NCBI GenBank assembly: GCA_020881915.1
Contig: JAJFPB010000005.1
Location: forward strand, 496,001 to 560,000
Source of the DNA: Paramyrothecium sp. XJ0827
Taxonomy: Eukaryota; Ascomycota; Sordariomycetes; Hypocreales; Stachybotryaceae
DNA: 64,000 bases
Reading direction: 5' to 3'
Each line of letters opens with the position of its first letter. Position 1 is the first letter of the stretch. The notes under the pieces are model-generated. The model saw nothing but the letters and a program-made list of their open reading frames with translations, did not search any database and was not told where the DNA came from. The position numbers were made by a program, and so were the translations under genes. Positions 22,407-33,934 of the stretch are shown here, in pieces.

Positions 22407-23655
22407 TTACCAATAGGTCGTCGCTCCGAGGGTGCCCGTCTTCGGCAGCAGGAAGCTGCTCGGCACAATCTTGCCGTTCGCCTGTCGCGCGCCCTTGACC
22501 AGCTTCGTGTCAACGCTCTGGAAGTTGCTGTTGGGGTACGACTTGGCTGCCTGCCATGAGTTGCCGCTCGCCGTCTGCTTGCCCTCCAGCGTCACCTGCG
22601 CGCTCGACGTGGCCGACTTCTTGTTGCCCGCCGCGATGTTGCCCTTGGCCGTCGACGTGCTGCTGGCCAGCTTGAAGCCCACGTCGCCGTTGTTCCACGC
22701 CGTGTTCTGGGTCATCGAGAACTTGCCCTCCTGCGAGTTGTCGGTGAAGCCCTTGGCCGCGTTCTCGAAGGCGATGCAGTTGGTGATGACGTGGTTCGCC
22801 GGCTTGCGGTCCACAACGTCGCCGCCTCCGAGCTTGAATCCGTTGCCGTCGCCCTGGAAGTTGGGGAAGTTCCATCGGTTGACGCCGTTGCCCCAGGCAA
22901 TAGTGTCGCGGATCGTGATGGCCGACTTGAATTCCCTGCGGCAATGGGTTAGCACCATATACTTCCATACCCTTTCGGTCGGTGACAAAGCTGTGTTTGA
23001 CTTACCATAGATCCAGACCGTCGTCAACGTTCTCCCAGAGGCGGGCACCGAGGAGCACGTTGCCCTCACCCTGTCCCTCCTTCAGCGCAAAGCCATCGGC
23101 ACTCTCGCCGTTCTTGCGGGGATCCCGGTTCCTGTACGAGTCCAAGTACAGGACCTGGTTGTTGGCGCTGGCTCCCTGGATCTGGAAACCAGTCTCGTAG
23201 TTGTCGTGCGTGACGATGCGCTCGTAGTAGTTGTTGGACGAATCCTGGTGGTAGATGCCGTACGGTCCGTTGATCAGAGTCAATCGCAGGAACTTCCAGA
23301 AGTTGGCGTTCTCGATGTGCAGGATACCACGGTCCGCCTTGGCCACCGAGCCACCAACTGGGGCGGGCGTTCCGGTAAGGGCCTCGCCGTCGATGATGAC
23401 GACCTCGTCCTTGTAAGCAGTCAACGTGTAAGGCTTCGCAGCCGTGCCGCTCTTCTTGATCTGGACGTTCTTGGAAGGTGAGTACGTGCCGCCGCGCAGG
23501 TAGATGGTGTCACCGGGCACAGCGCGGTCGACAGCGGCCTGGATCGACACAAGCGGCTTAGCAAGCGAACCGTCTCCGCTGGTTCCCTTGGGGGCGACGT
23601 AGATGTCGGCAGCCCAGGCCAACGAACCCAGAGTCAGGAAGATGATCGACTTCAT
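22407..23655 (-). CDS. Secreted pectate lyase, polysaccharide lyase family 9
   Basis: Two exons, 23655-23006 and 22935-22407, with a 70-bp intron, give 392 residues. PL9 enzymes cleave polygalacturonate by beta-elimination, with Ca2+, outside the cell. Signal peptide MKSIIFLTLGSLAWA, then IYVAPKGTSGDGS and SIQAAVDRAVPGDTIYLRGGTY typical of the right-handed beta-helix N-terminus. Aspartates 187, 211, 212 and 215 and lysine 251 (NGFKLGG) keep the same relative spacing as the calcium-binding aspartates and catalytic lysine described for the bacterial enzyme Pel9A, as I recall that numbering. A full active site is therefore inferred. The intron falls at Trp217 just after the DDGLDLW strand. A TATA box lies about 70 bp upstream. 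The family suggests plant pectin as substrate. Confidence 0.92.
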
Positions 23656-24846
23656 TTTGATGGTGATATGAAGATGGATGTCCTGTTGCTCACCGGAACC
23701 AACATCGCAGACACTCGCCACGTTATATACCCAAGAACACAAGATGGAGTCTCATTTTCTCTCAGAGGCAGCATTGAGCAGGACCGCTCCTGTGGAGTCT
23801 CTGAAATTGGCATTAACACAGAGGTGGTTTCTATATCATCCGGGGTATCCACGTGCCTATTTGGTGGACAATCACCGACTAGGGGCATCAAGCTCCTCCC
23901 AGGAACCGGGCAGCTGGGAACACCCACCGTACGGAGCGATTCCAGCGCCTCCACACCCGGCATAGCATATTTTGGTCGCAAGAATGGCCGTGTTTCACGT
24001 TGAGAGCATGCGGGTCACGTTAGTGCCTGGAATCGGACGGACGAACTGCCCGTTTGTGAAGGCAAAAGCTTGTCTTCGCTCCCATGCTGCCAGTAGTCGC
24101 ATTGATTTGGCCTGAGTCCATCCTGTGCTAGAAATGGGTTCTTCCAAAGTTTCGAACGTTCGTTGTCGAGTACTACTCTGGATCTCTTCGTTTCCCATAC
24201 CCTGCGATCGATGTTTCTGCGCTTCAACTGCCGAGCAGCGCACGCGTAGAATTCTCCAATCGAGAAGTCTGGAAGCACTTGTGGGTAATTGGAGGACCTA
24301 ATAAGCTTGTTTAACAGCGACTAGAGACCCACGGGTTCCACCCACATACGAACGATACCCGGCTGGGCCAGATATTAGCAGCACAATGGCGTGTCTTTTC
24401 GGCCTTGAGCTGCCCTTCCTGGCTAAGCGCTGGCAAATCTGCTCAACCAGATATAAAACAATAAACATCTGTCACACGACAAATTAGATCAGGCAGGCAG
24501 CCAGGGCGAAGCGAGGTCCACTTCAATGATTCCTTCTATCCTCTCAAGCGATTCAGGTAAGGCAAACAGAGTATCACCCAATTGTTATTCACGATGCGAG
24601 ATGAGGCCAGTTCTAGTGAACAGTGAATCGTGATATCGTATAATCTTTATTTAAAGTATTAGGTAAGTGGCAAGCTTGGGATGCGATACAGGACAGTACC
24701 GATCGCCAAGCAAATTATGTCTAGACCAACCCCTACCCGATAAGACATACTAGGGTCGATCTCTAAGAAGGAAATATAAGCTGGTATCAAAGACGCCTTG
24801 CCTCCCATGGATAGACCATATTGAAATACCGCCACGGAACACAACT
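23656..24846. other. Pectate lyase promoter and GPI-protein 3' region
   Basis: About 1.2 kb. The left part holds the pectate lyase promoter with TATA box; the right part is 3' of the GPI protein. A 61-codon hydrophobic open frame at 24659-24844 lacks a good start and is not called. Confidence 0.55.
23723..23729 (-). promoter_or_regulatory. TATA box of the pectate lyase gene
   Basis: TATATAA on the minus strand, about 70 bp upstream of the ATG at 23655, in the usual position. Confidence 0.5.
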
Positions 24847-26037
24847 TTACATCATCAAAGCCACGACAGCACCGAGCAGGGCCACGGCGCTGACTCCAAC
24901 CTTGGCACCGCCGCTGACGGGAGGTGGGTTCGTGGGAGGCGTAGAGGTGGACGTGGGCTTGCTGGGGATGGTGGTGCTGTTGAAGCCGCTGGGAACCGGA
25001 ACAACGATGGTCGAGTGGACGCCGGTGGGGACGGTGTGGTAATCAGTCTCACTCTTCGTAACCGGAGGGTACTCGGCGCCAGGGCCGGTGGGCTTGGGAA
25101 CCTCAGGGTGCTCGGCAGGACCGGTAGGCTTGGGGACCTCGGGGTGCTCGCCGGGGCCGGTGGGGTGCTCGCCAGCAGGGCCGGAAGGCTGGGGCTGCTC
25201 GGGGTGCTCACCGGCGGGGCCAGTAGGCTTGGGGACCTCGGGGTGCTCACCAGGACCGGATGGGTGCTCGCCAGCAGGTCCAGAGGGCACGGGCTCACCG
25301 TTGCCGGGGCAGTAGGTGGTGGTGACAATCTCAGTGGTGACGCTTCCGACGGGGCAGTTGGGAACAGAGCCGGGGCACTTGGTGATGGTGTAAGTGGTGT
25401 GGAAGGTGGTGGTGATGGTCTCGGAGCCGTAGGCGGGCGGGTTGGTAGGCTTGGGAGGCTTAGGCGATCCGGAAGTACCAGTGACGGGGCAAACGGTAGT
25501 ATACCAAGGAATAGTCTCGGTGGTGACGTAGCCACCATTGCCGGGGCATTCGACCCAAGGGGGGCACTTGGTGACGGTACGGACAGTTGTGGTGTACACG
25601 GTGGAGGTGGTCAGCTCGACGGACGAGGTGATGCTGGGTGCCTGGGTCGAGGTCACATCGGACTCGGAACCAGTTGCCGAAGTGACGGTGCTGGAGGCCG
25701 AGGAAGTGATGGTGACTGGGTCCTCGGAGGAAGTGACAGAAACGGAAGAGGTGAGGGACTCGGTCAGGGTGGCAGATGAGCTGAGGGACTCAGTCAAGGT
25801 GACGGAGGAGCTGGTCACGGAGGTGGGGGGAACAGTGGACGAGGTGTTGGTCCAGCTGAAGGTGCCGAAGGTCGACGACGAGGCGGCCGAGGAGGTGGAC
25901 TCGACAGAGCTGGTGGTCTCAGAGCATGGCAGGGACGAGGTGGTGTTGGCGAAGTTGTAGTGCCTCATCTCAAAGCGACGGGCCGAGGCACCACCCAGAC
26001 AGGCCAGAACGGCAAGGTTGAAGAGACTGCGAGCCAT
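24847..26037 (-). CDS. GPI-anchored Ser/Thr-rich, mucin-like cell-wall protein
   Basis: Single-exon gene for 396 residues. Signal peptide at about 1-19 (ending GASA-RR). Residues 30-150 are Ser/Thr-rich and likely O-mannosylated. Two similar cysteine modules follow: C158/C164/C183 and C221/C228/C243, each with KCP...CP...VTTE...TT.CP. A Pro/Gly/Glu/His repeat region spans 251-320. The C-terminus has a small-residue omega-site candidate (SGGAK) and a hydrophobic tail (VALLGAVVALMM), the standard GPI signal. The expected location is the outer plasma membrane or the wall glucan. No enzyme domain is seen, so a structural or adhesive role is inferred. Start ATG 26037. The antisense strand is also open for 254 codons, an effect of repeat composition rather than a gene. 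Confidence 0.85.
   Translation of the reverse strand: MARSLFNLAVLACLGGASARRFEMRHYNFANTTSSLPCSETTSSVESTSSAASSSTFGTFSWTNTSSTVPPTSVTSSSVTLTESLSSSATLTESLTSSVSVTSSEDPVTITSSASSTVTSATGSESDVTSTQAPSITSSVELTTSTVYTTTVRTVTKCPPWVECPGNGGYVTTETIPWYTTVCPVTGTSGSPKPPKPTNPPAYGSETITTTFHTTYTITKCPGSVPNCPVGSVTTEIVTTTYCPGNGEPVPSGPAGEHPSGPGEHPEVPKPTGPAGEHPEQPQPSGPAGEHPTGPGEHPEVPKPTGPAEHPEVPKPTGPGAEYPPVTKSETDYHTVPTGVHSTIVVPVPSGFNSTTIPSKPTSTSTPPTNPPPVSGGAKVGVSAVALLGAVVALMM
25075..25287 (-). repeat. Coding tandem repeat, 99-bp unit (GPAGEHP)
   Basis: Within the GPI-protein gene. Residues 251-275 and 284-308 are identical except Ser260/Thr293, giving a 33-residue unit. A partial third unit (EHPEVPKPTGP) follows. In-frame copy-number change is expected between strains. 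Confidence 0.85.
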
Positions 26038-27845
26038 TTTGCAAAAGAGTGTGTATTTGTGACGCCAAAAGGGTGTATTAGGAGGCGGTCAAGGTGAGGA
26101 ACTTTGCGTGAACAAGTCCCTGTGGAAGTGAGTGGCTAGACGAACGAGATGCGTCAATGGATTAATTAAAAGAGTGTGTGGCTGGCTCGAGTTGATGCCG
26201 GACCGGACGCTGTGAGCTTGACAAAAGGGACGGCGTACCGAAGGGAAAGAAGGGGAGGAGAAGAGGAAGCAAGGCCCATCACGCAGGGCCCGGAAGCCTT
26301 TTGAGCAAAGTCGTGGGATCGACTCGCTTCCCTCCATGGGTGAGCAGCTCGACGGTCCATTTGGGAGCCGGCGACGTGGTGCCTGGCCCTAAACGGAGCT
26401 ATTGGAAGCAGGGGGGGGTCGAGAGACGATGTCGTCGAACAGCTAGACCCATGGCTGTGCTCAACCACAACACACAACCAACGCACAGCGAGGAATAAAA
26501 ACCGGGCGTCCGAAAGAGCCTCGCCCGTCGACGAGGTCTCCCGGCGCCGGACGAATCAGGGGCGGGCGCCCGCGGTCCACAATGGTGTGCTGCTAGCTGT
26601 TGATCGCATCGGCCAGGGTCCTCAGTTAGGGGGCAGATAGGCTAACCCGGCGAGGATCTCAGTGGGCAGAGCCGGACAGAAAGGGAAAAACATGGGTCTG
26701 GTCGACCGATAAGCAGAGACGGTCGACGGCCAACCTTGTCCGAGTTCTGCAGGCTGTTGCAGATGGAAATTTCGTTTTGCTGTAGCTCCTCCGTCTTAGC
26801 CCTTGGCGGATCCAGATACAAGATCCAAACCAATCCAAAGGGGGCAGAAACGGGCCCACGGGCTGAGCCGCATTGCCTGGGAAGGGGTTCGAGGAGCGCC
26901 ACCTAATCTCTTTTCGGTGGAGACAAAGGCACAGCACGACTGGTTTGGGCTCCCTCTGGGATGACTTTGCAGGCGGTTTGTGTGACGGGACGGGGGGCAG
27001 ACGGCGGGAGCAAGACTCACGCTGACGTAGTCCTTTCGTCTTTTGTCTCTCTGTCTCTCCAGACGGTGCGAGTCAAGGACGAGTCCACCCTGGAGCCTCT
27101 TTTCTTATTCTACACTGGGCGGACGCCACGCCGGCTGACTTCGGACAGGGAACAGGGCGAGAGCGTAGTCTTCAGCTCGTGGGCTTGACGAAGTTGCCAA
27201 AACCGTCATGTTATTTTTTTCGCTCTTGCTGCTCCGCTCTAGTCATGACAATCCCAGTAACCGGGAAATTTAATCCTGGGTTCAGCTTACCGCTTGCACG
27301 CTCGCTCGTTAGGCTATGCTAATGCCGGAGCTTCGGACGCAGAAGCTATTAGTCTTGGCGGTCAGCGTGAGCCGCGCTCGCCTGGTTGTTAGTTGACGTG
27401 CACAAATAATAAGAACGGAGGTGCAACACAAGGGTGGAAAGTCTCGTCCCTTCACAACTCGTGCACAACGTCTTGTCCTCGTCGTCAGTCGGCGTGACTA
27501 CGATTTCTGTTTCAGGGTCGTCGAGACCAAGAGGCCAGACTTGTTTGTGACAATCTAATCAAACCGGGCCAACAAGACCGTCTTATCTTCACACGTTCAG
27601 AATCACCACAAAGGGATGCCGCCCCAAGGGCAGGACAGAGGGACGGAGAAACTTGCGTATCCGTACGCTGTAGATAATATAACCGGGGTATTCTAGTGGT
27701 CCAGATGTTGCAGCCCGAACTACCCCAAAACTAAAAAAGATGATCCGAGACAATCTCACGCTGCCTTAAAATGAGCAAGATGCAAAACACCCGTCTTCGA
27801 CGCCGATCGGAAAAACTGTAGAGGTAAACAATGCTGTGAATCAAA
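26038..27845. other. GPI-protein promoter and antiporter 3' region
   Basis: About 1.8 kb between two minus-strand genes. It holds the GPI gene promoter at the left and the antiporter 3' UTR at the right. Open frames between 26.6 and 27.2 kb have no recognisable product. Nothing else identified. Confidence 0.55.
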
Positions 27846-30665
27846 TCATGATTGGGTTGTCTTGGCCTGCACGACGAGCAGATTGGCCTTGACCTTGGAT
27901 GCGATCAAAGAGCCCGCCGCATAGCCGAGACACTCCTGCACATCCTCGGCCGACTTGGGGACGGAGCTCGACGCATTCTCCTTGGCCAGGGCGCGGCGGC
28001 CGAGGACAATCAGATTGTGCCAGTTGACCTGTTTCGAGTCCTTGCGGAGCTCGAGCGTTGCCTCGGCGATGGCGGCCTCGACGGCGTTCCCAACGGACAC
28101 TGTCTTGAACTGCACCCGACCGGCGATCTTTGCAGAAACATGGGTGGACACGTAGCCAAGGTAGTCCGACTCGCTCGAGGCCGCGGCGCCCTCGGTCGTG
28201 AAGTGGACGATGGTGGCGGTCGCGTTGTGCTTCTCGCACAGCTGCAGCGCCAGCGCCAGCGCGTAGCGGTCGTCGTCGCCGCCGAAGAAGGGCATGAAGA
28301 TGTGGTGGGACTGGTTGGTGACGGGGATGGGCGAGATGTCGTGGTGGATGTCGCTGAACGAGTACGCGCGCATCAGCTTGGCGCGGTCCTGGCCGCCGTC
28401 GGTGCCGGGCTGGAGGTTGCTGCCGGTGGGGAAGAAGATGGCGATGTTGTGGTTGGCCGACGAGATGACCGACTTGGCGAACTGGACGTACGACGACGAC
28501 AGCTTGCCATCGCTCGACGGCAGCTGAGACTCGACCAGGCTGCCTGTCTCGCTCCACGGGAGAAGCACGAGGTCGGACGAGATGTCGGACGCCTTGGTCA
28601 GCAGGGCCTCGCCGAAGCGCGTCTCGGGCAGGACCGCCACCTCGCCGGACACGGCGACCTTGAGGAACTGGCCGACGGTGCGGAAGATGTTGACGATGGG
28701 GTCGTTCTTGCTGTACTCCTCCACCTCGGAGACGGTCATGACGGAAGAGTCACGGTCGGTGAGGTGAATCAGGCGGAGGCCGTGCGCTCGGACGGCGGGA
28801 CGGGGGGCACCGGGTTCGGACGAGCCGGCGTCACTTCCGCCGTGGCCAGCGCCGTGGCCCTCTTCCTTAGTCTCCTCGGCGGCCTCACTGGTGTCGGTCG
28901 ACGAGCCGAAGAGCGAGACGAGGTTCAGCATGGCGGGCATGTTGTCGAGGCGCAGGTACACCAGGAGGCGGCCGATGCGCTGGCTCGCGACCTTGGACGC
29001 GTCGGCCGTGGCGCCGAAGAGCTCCCGCGGCTTGCCCGTGTCCCAGTCGATCTCGCCGCGCTTCCAGGCCTCGAGCTTCTTCTGGTAGGCGGGGGGATAC
29101 AGGAAGGAAACGAGGGGCGTGGTGGCAAAGGTGGTGATGAGGGCCATGACGACGAAGATGGTGAAGGTCCTCTGGCTCAGGATCCTCGCCTGCAAGCCAA
29201 TGTTCTGCCAAGCTGTTAGTCGGATGTCCATTTTCATGTATGAGAGAGCTGACGTACCAGCACAATGAGCTCGACCAAGCCCTTGCAACTCATCAGCGAG
29301 CCGACGGTGAAGGACTCTCGCCAGACGAGGCCGCTCAGACGGGCAGCAATCGTAGCGCCAATGATCTTACTGAAGAAGGCGGTCAGGGTGACGGCAATCA
29401 CGTAGCCCCAGGTAATGCCGCTGTCCAGCAGACCCAGGTTGGTGTTCAGGCCGGAGAGGGTAAAGTAGAGGGGCAGGAACAGGGCGCCGATCAAGTCCTC
29501 GAGCTTCTCGGTGACCTTGATGGCGAAGCTGTTCTCGCGGGGCAGAATCAGGCCGACCATGAAACCACCGAAAATGGCGTGGACGCCGATGATGCCGGTG
29601 AAGAAGGCCGAGGCCAGCGCGATGAGCAGAATCAGGGCGATCATGCTCTGCGACGGGCCGCGCTCGATGCTGCCGGTGCGGCGGAGCAGCCAGGTGAGGA
29701 CGGGCTTGACGGCGTAGATGAGGAAGATCATGTAACCGGCGCAGGCCAAGAGAATCCAGAGCGCCGTGAGGCCGCTGCCGGCGTTGGCGAGGGCGACGCA
29801 GAGGGCGAGGAGGATCCAACCTGGGACGTGTGAGCAGCCGATCGCAAAGCAGAACGAGGAAGAAACATACCGATAACATCGTTGGCAACACCGGCGGACA
29901 AGGTGATGATACCAGCCGGTGTGCTAAGCAGCTCGAGTTCGGTCAGGATACGGCACAAGACAGGGAAGGCCTGTTGCAGCGTCTGTCAGTACGGCGGGCA
30001 AAACAAGGGGAGCAGAGGCAGGGTCTGCAAGGCGACGCGACATACGGTAATGGCAATAGCGACACCAATGAAGAGCATGTATGTGCTGAACTCGATGTGG
30101 AGGATGCCCTCGTCGTCGCCGAACTGGTGGTACAAACCCCAAGCCAGGGCGCAGCCGAGACCAAAGGGCAGGGCGAGGCCGCCGAAGGCGACGGACGAGG
30201 CGACGCGCCAGTTGCTGATGAGGAAGCGGACGTCGGTCTCAAGGCCGATCAGGAACAGGTAGAGGACGAGGCCGAGGTTCGCGACGAGGGTCAGGTTGGG
30301 GATGGAGTCGGGGGGGAAGATGGAGGCGCGGAAGCCGGGGATGCGGCCCATGACCGAGGGGCCCAGGATGATGCCGCCGACGACCTCGGCGATGACGCGG
30401 GGCTGCCGGATCTTGGAGAGCGGCCAGTGGAGGGCATGGCAGACGATGATGATGAGGGAGACCTGGATTGGTCGAGTCAGTAAACGAACGAGCGAACGAA
30501 CCGGCGCCGGCGGCGAGACAAGACGAGACAAAACAAGACAAGACATACCTGGATAATGAAGATGGTGATAGGGTCCTTGGGGTTGTATTTCGAAGGGTCC
30601 ATACCCTCAATGACGCCACCCTGCGACGGCGCGCGGTTGCCGTCGGTGATGTTTCCGCCGGCCAT
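27846..30665 (-). CDS. K+/H+ antiporter, CPA2 (Kha1-like)
   Basis: Five exons: 30665-30549, 30462-30046, 29970-29871, 29820-29258 and 29204-27846. Introns of 86, 75, 50 and 53 bp join to 851 residues. The N-terminal half is a Na+/H+-exchanger fold of about twelve membrane segments, with HALHWPLSKIRQPRVIAEVVGGIILGP split as usual for this group. GLETD and AGVANDVIG carry the acidic ion-path residues, and CKGLVELIVL-NIGLQ is formed across exons 4/5. The C-terminal 440 residues are soluble and include a universal-stress-like segment, as in yeast Kha1. The role is exchange of K+ (or Na+) for H+ in endomembranes, affecting pH and ion balance. The acceptor at 29205 was picked to give NIGLQARILS. 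The antisense strand is open for over 400 codons from GC bias and is not a gene. Confidence 0.94.
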
Positions 30666-31304
30666 GGTGTCGACGTCTGCGTGCGATGCCCCTTTGTGTA
30701 GACTTGCTTGTTCGTCCCCGTAGGTGTTTGACAGACTGTCTAGCCCTCCTTCTTCTTCTCGTCGCAAGAACAGAGAAGCTCGAGGGGAGATGGGGAGGGG
30801 CGCGGAGAAGGGCAAAGAGGATCAAGCCAAAAGAGTGGAGGGGAACGGACTCTCTTCTATATTATTAGATTAGGCCAACCAGGTTGGCCCGTGTTCGGAA
30901 TTCTAGATTGGGGTGGTTTGTACGTGTATCCGTATCTGACTGGGGTCTACCAAGGAAGATGGAGATCTGCCCCCAAGCCAAGTCCCAGCCAAGCACCCAA
31001 GCACCCCAAGTACTACCCCGGCTGCCGCGTCAAAGAGATCGGAAAGGTACGGTGACAGGGCAGGTCAAAGAGAATCAAAGTGCCGCGCACACCGACCGCG
31101 GGACTCACGGCATAAGGTTAAAAACGAGAGCGGCTAGCGAGCGGGTGGGTGGCAGGGCAGCAAGTCAGAAGAGAGCTGCTGTGGAGGATGGAGGCGGTCG
31201 AGGTCCACCATCAGATCAATTCTTCCTGCTAAGAACTAAGGGATCAGTCACAAAACCAGCGGACTGGGTGGCCCTCCGAGTAAGACAGAAGCCACTAGCC
31301 GCAA

Positions 31305-31322
31305 GCCATGCCATGCCATGCT
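31305..31322. repeat. (CCATG)n microsatellite
   Basis: Three copies of a GCCAT unit. The same unit recurs in two other intergenic regions of this window (45.5 and 61.0 kb). Confidence 0.7.
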
Positions 31323-32735
31323 GATGCGGCACTGGGCTACTGCGCTGCGCCGGACTGCACGGCCGGAGGCTTTGGTTCAAGCCAGCCTGCAAGCCTTTGT
31401 ATTCCTCCTTCTTTTTTCCCTTTCGCTTCGCCAGCAAGCGAGATCCTTCATGTGAATGCCTGCTGATACGACACCTGTTCTATTCTGCTCGCATTACGAT
31501 TCGCTCTGTTCCCCCCGTCGCACCGCAAGGGTTCACACCCCATTTCCACTTTTTCGATGGGGGCACGGACGGGCCCCGAGGGGGAGGAGGAGGGACAGTG
31601 AGCGCGAGACAGATAACGCCGCCGCACGCGGTGGCGTCATGAAGAGACACGGGCTGCCGAGCGCATTTGTCTTACACCGAGCCCACGCAACTCACCTCGC
31701 AGCCGGGGAGGGGAGACACAAGGCAAAGGCAAAGGCCAGGAAAGTCTATTGACATTCGCCTTGGCTGGAATGTCGCCGTACCGTGCTGTTACACTACAGT
31801 GCAGCTTGAACGTACAGTACACCATCGGTCTAGATTCGCATGGAAAGTGAAAAACAAGCCCATCAATGCAGCCAGCATACCACATGTGCTGTTCTTTTGT
31901 CCCCTTTCCCTACGGGAGGGTCGCGTCAGCAGGGCAGACAAAACAGAGCACATGTCAAAACACAGCTCTGCACTAATTGCCTTTTGCTTATGGGGGGCCT
32001 ATTCGTGACCAGTGCGCTGCTGTAAGTCATCAAAGACAACTGTCCAGCAAACAGCAAGCTTTCCTGCTCTTGGCGGCAGCGCATAAGCGTCCTGCTTCTG
32101 CAGAAAGCCTCTCTGACTCTCGGCTACTTGCTGCTCGATGACGTCTGCCCGTTGCAATCCAGCGTATCCCGTGAGGCCCTGCAGCGCGTCGACAGATACC
32201 CACACGGCCGATCGACTGACATCTCGCCAAGCTTCCGACCGCTATCCCCTTCCCGTCGCATCGCCAGAACAAAAACAACAACCTAAAAACAAAACGGCCA
32301 TGCACGGTTCAGCAGCCTGGTGTGGTGATCACTCGCCAAGGGAGCGCGCCCCAGAAATGACTTGTGCTCGTCGCCGCGTGACCACCCTCTCACCTACCAC
32401 CTCCCCTTCCCGTCCCCAGTCGTTCCGCCTTTTCGTAAGAAGACCCAGATGACCTGGCGGCTGGGGATGCATCATGCTCTCCTTTTCCTCCTGCTCCCCC
32501 GCGTGCATGACCAACCACCAAGATTCACCTCGGCGGCTGAGGCGTCACCGTCGTCGCCCAGGCACTTGACAACCCCTGCCCTCAGCGAGGCAGGGCGGCT
32601 TTGGTGGTTGCGGAGGATCCGGGGCCCCGGGCGCATGGATGCTCTGCTGGCCTGTTTCAAGGCGTCCAGTCCATCGTTTCCGAAAGAGCACAGGCGAACA
32701 AGACGGCGCCGCCACGTGCGGCAACTCCCATGCAA

Positions 32736-32771
32736 TGTATCTGTATCTGTATCAGTAGCTGTAGCTGTAGC
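32736..32771. repeat. 6-bp tandem repeat TGTATC / TGTAGC
   Basis: Three TGTATC units followed directly by one AGTAGC and two TGTAGC units. Non-coding. Confidence 0.8.
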
Positions 32772-33934
32772 TCGTCATGCGGTTCTTGCCATTCGATATA
32801 TTCGATTTATTGGCCCAAGCATCTTGTAGAACTCGTACTTTCAGACGCGCTTCCCCACACGGCACCTTCATCTATCCTCTTCCAACCTCAAACACCCTAC
32901 GAGAGCACCATCAAGCGCCAAGCCACTCGCCACCAACCCGAAAGCATGAGCTTTCTCGACTCGTTTAGCGTCGGGTCTGCCGCCAGCGGAGCCCCTCATG
33001 GACTGGACCCTTCGCACATGCTGACGTTTGGATGAGTTGGTCTAGACTCTGAGATAGGCCGTTTGCCGAACAAGGCATCTCATCCTTCACCGCCCCTCCA
33101 TGACACTCTGCGCCAAGCTGAAAGTGCCGAAGCAATGCTCCGCTGCAGCAGATGCTCGTGCAGATGTCGTGATCGACGCTGCAGCGTATTCGCATCCATG
33201 GCCGGACCCGACTCTCCGTGCAGAGCCCTGGTCCCCGTCGCGGCCCGCACTGTCCGTGGCCGCGCCGACCGAAGCTGGGGCTGTCGCTCGATTGATTCTC
33301 GATTCAATCAGAGATAGAGACATGTCGTAAATGCAAAAATCATGGTATTGTATCTGCAACCAGATTTATCTTGCTGCTCTGTCTGAGACAGTCTTCCCGA
33401 AGCCCGCGCCCCGTTATACCCCGACTACACACCAACCTGGGACATGCTGATACTCTCCGAATGCGTGTGGTAGAGCACCACCACTTCGACGGATATGCGT
33501 AATCTTGCATGTTTGCACCGATTCATGTGATCTTGTAGGGTAGACACTCTGAAGAGCTCCTCAGCTAATTACTCCCTCGTCTGGCTGCACGGGGCACAGG
33601 AGCCCATCATTAAGACGGCACATTTTGGGACGGGCGAAGATGCTACAGTAATACAGACTAATCCTAATAGGCATTTCCGAGATTGGCTTATACAGAATCC
33701 GGGTTCGGGTAGCCTTGGCTACTTGCAGGTAGCATTGCTGTGCCTGAACTCGATGTCTCAGAGCATTCTGGAAGGTGACTGCAAACGGCTGCTAATATGT
33801 GTTGTCATGCTGGCGTGTCTCAGAACCGTGCTCCACGGGGCTTCGTCCCTTCAAAACCCCCGATGAAGCCTAGGAGCTGCCCGCGGCTCAACATGTTGCA
33901 CATGGTGGTTCTGCTCTGCTTCCCCATTTTTGCT

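Larger units (their letters stand above)
30666..33934. other. 3.3-kb spacer upstream of the antiporter
   Basis: Long promoter side of the antiporter gene plus the 3' side of the HET gene. It holds short tandem repeats: (CCATG)n at 31305-31322, and (TGTATC)3 followed by (TGTAGC)n at 32736-32771. A 29-codon ATG frame at 32946 after a leader-like stretch is noted but not called. No gene is supported. Confidence 0.5.

Noticed and set aside
24659..24844. 61-codon hydrophobic frame just after the GPI gene stop
   Set aside because: Opens from TTG, short, no family; likely 3' UTR chance frame.
25015..25779. 254-codon open frame antisense to the GPI protein
   Set aside because: Product is Gly-rich repetition created by the Pro/Ser/Thr codons of the real gene on the other strand.
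27852..29219. 455-codon open frame antisense to the antiporter
   Set aside because: It mirrors GC-rich coding sequence of the antiporter, gives a low-complexity Gly/Arg/Asp product and has no introns or family match.
32946..33035. 29-codon ATG frame MSFLDSF... after a leader-like stretch
   Set aside because: Too short to support without conservation or transcript data; mentioned in the spacer entry.
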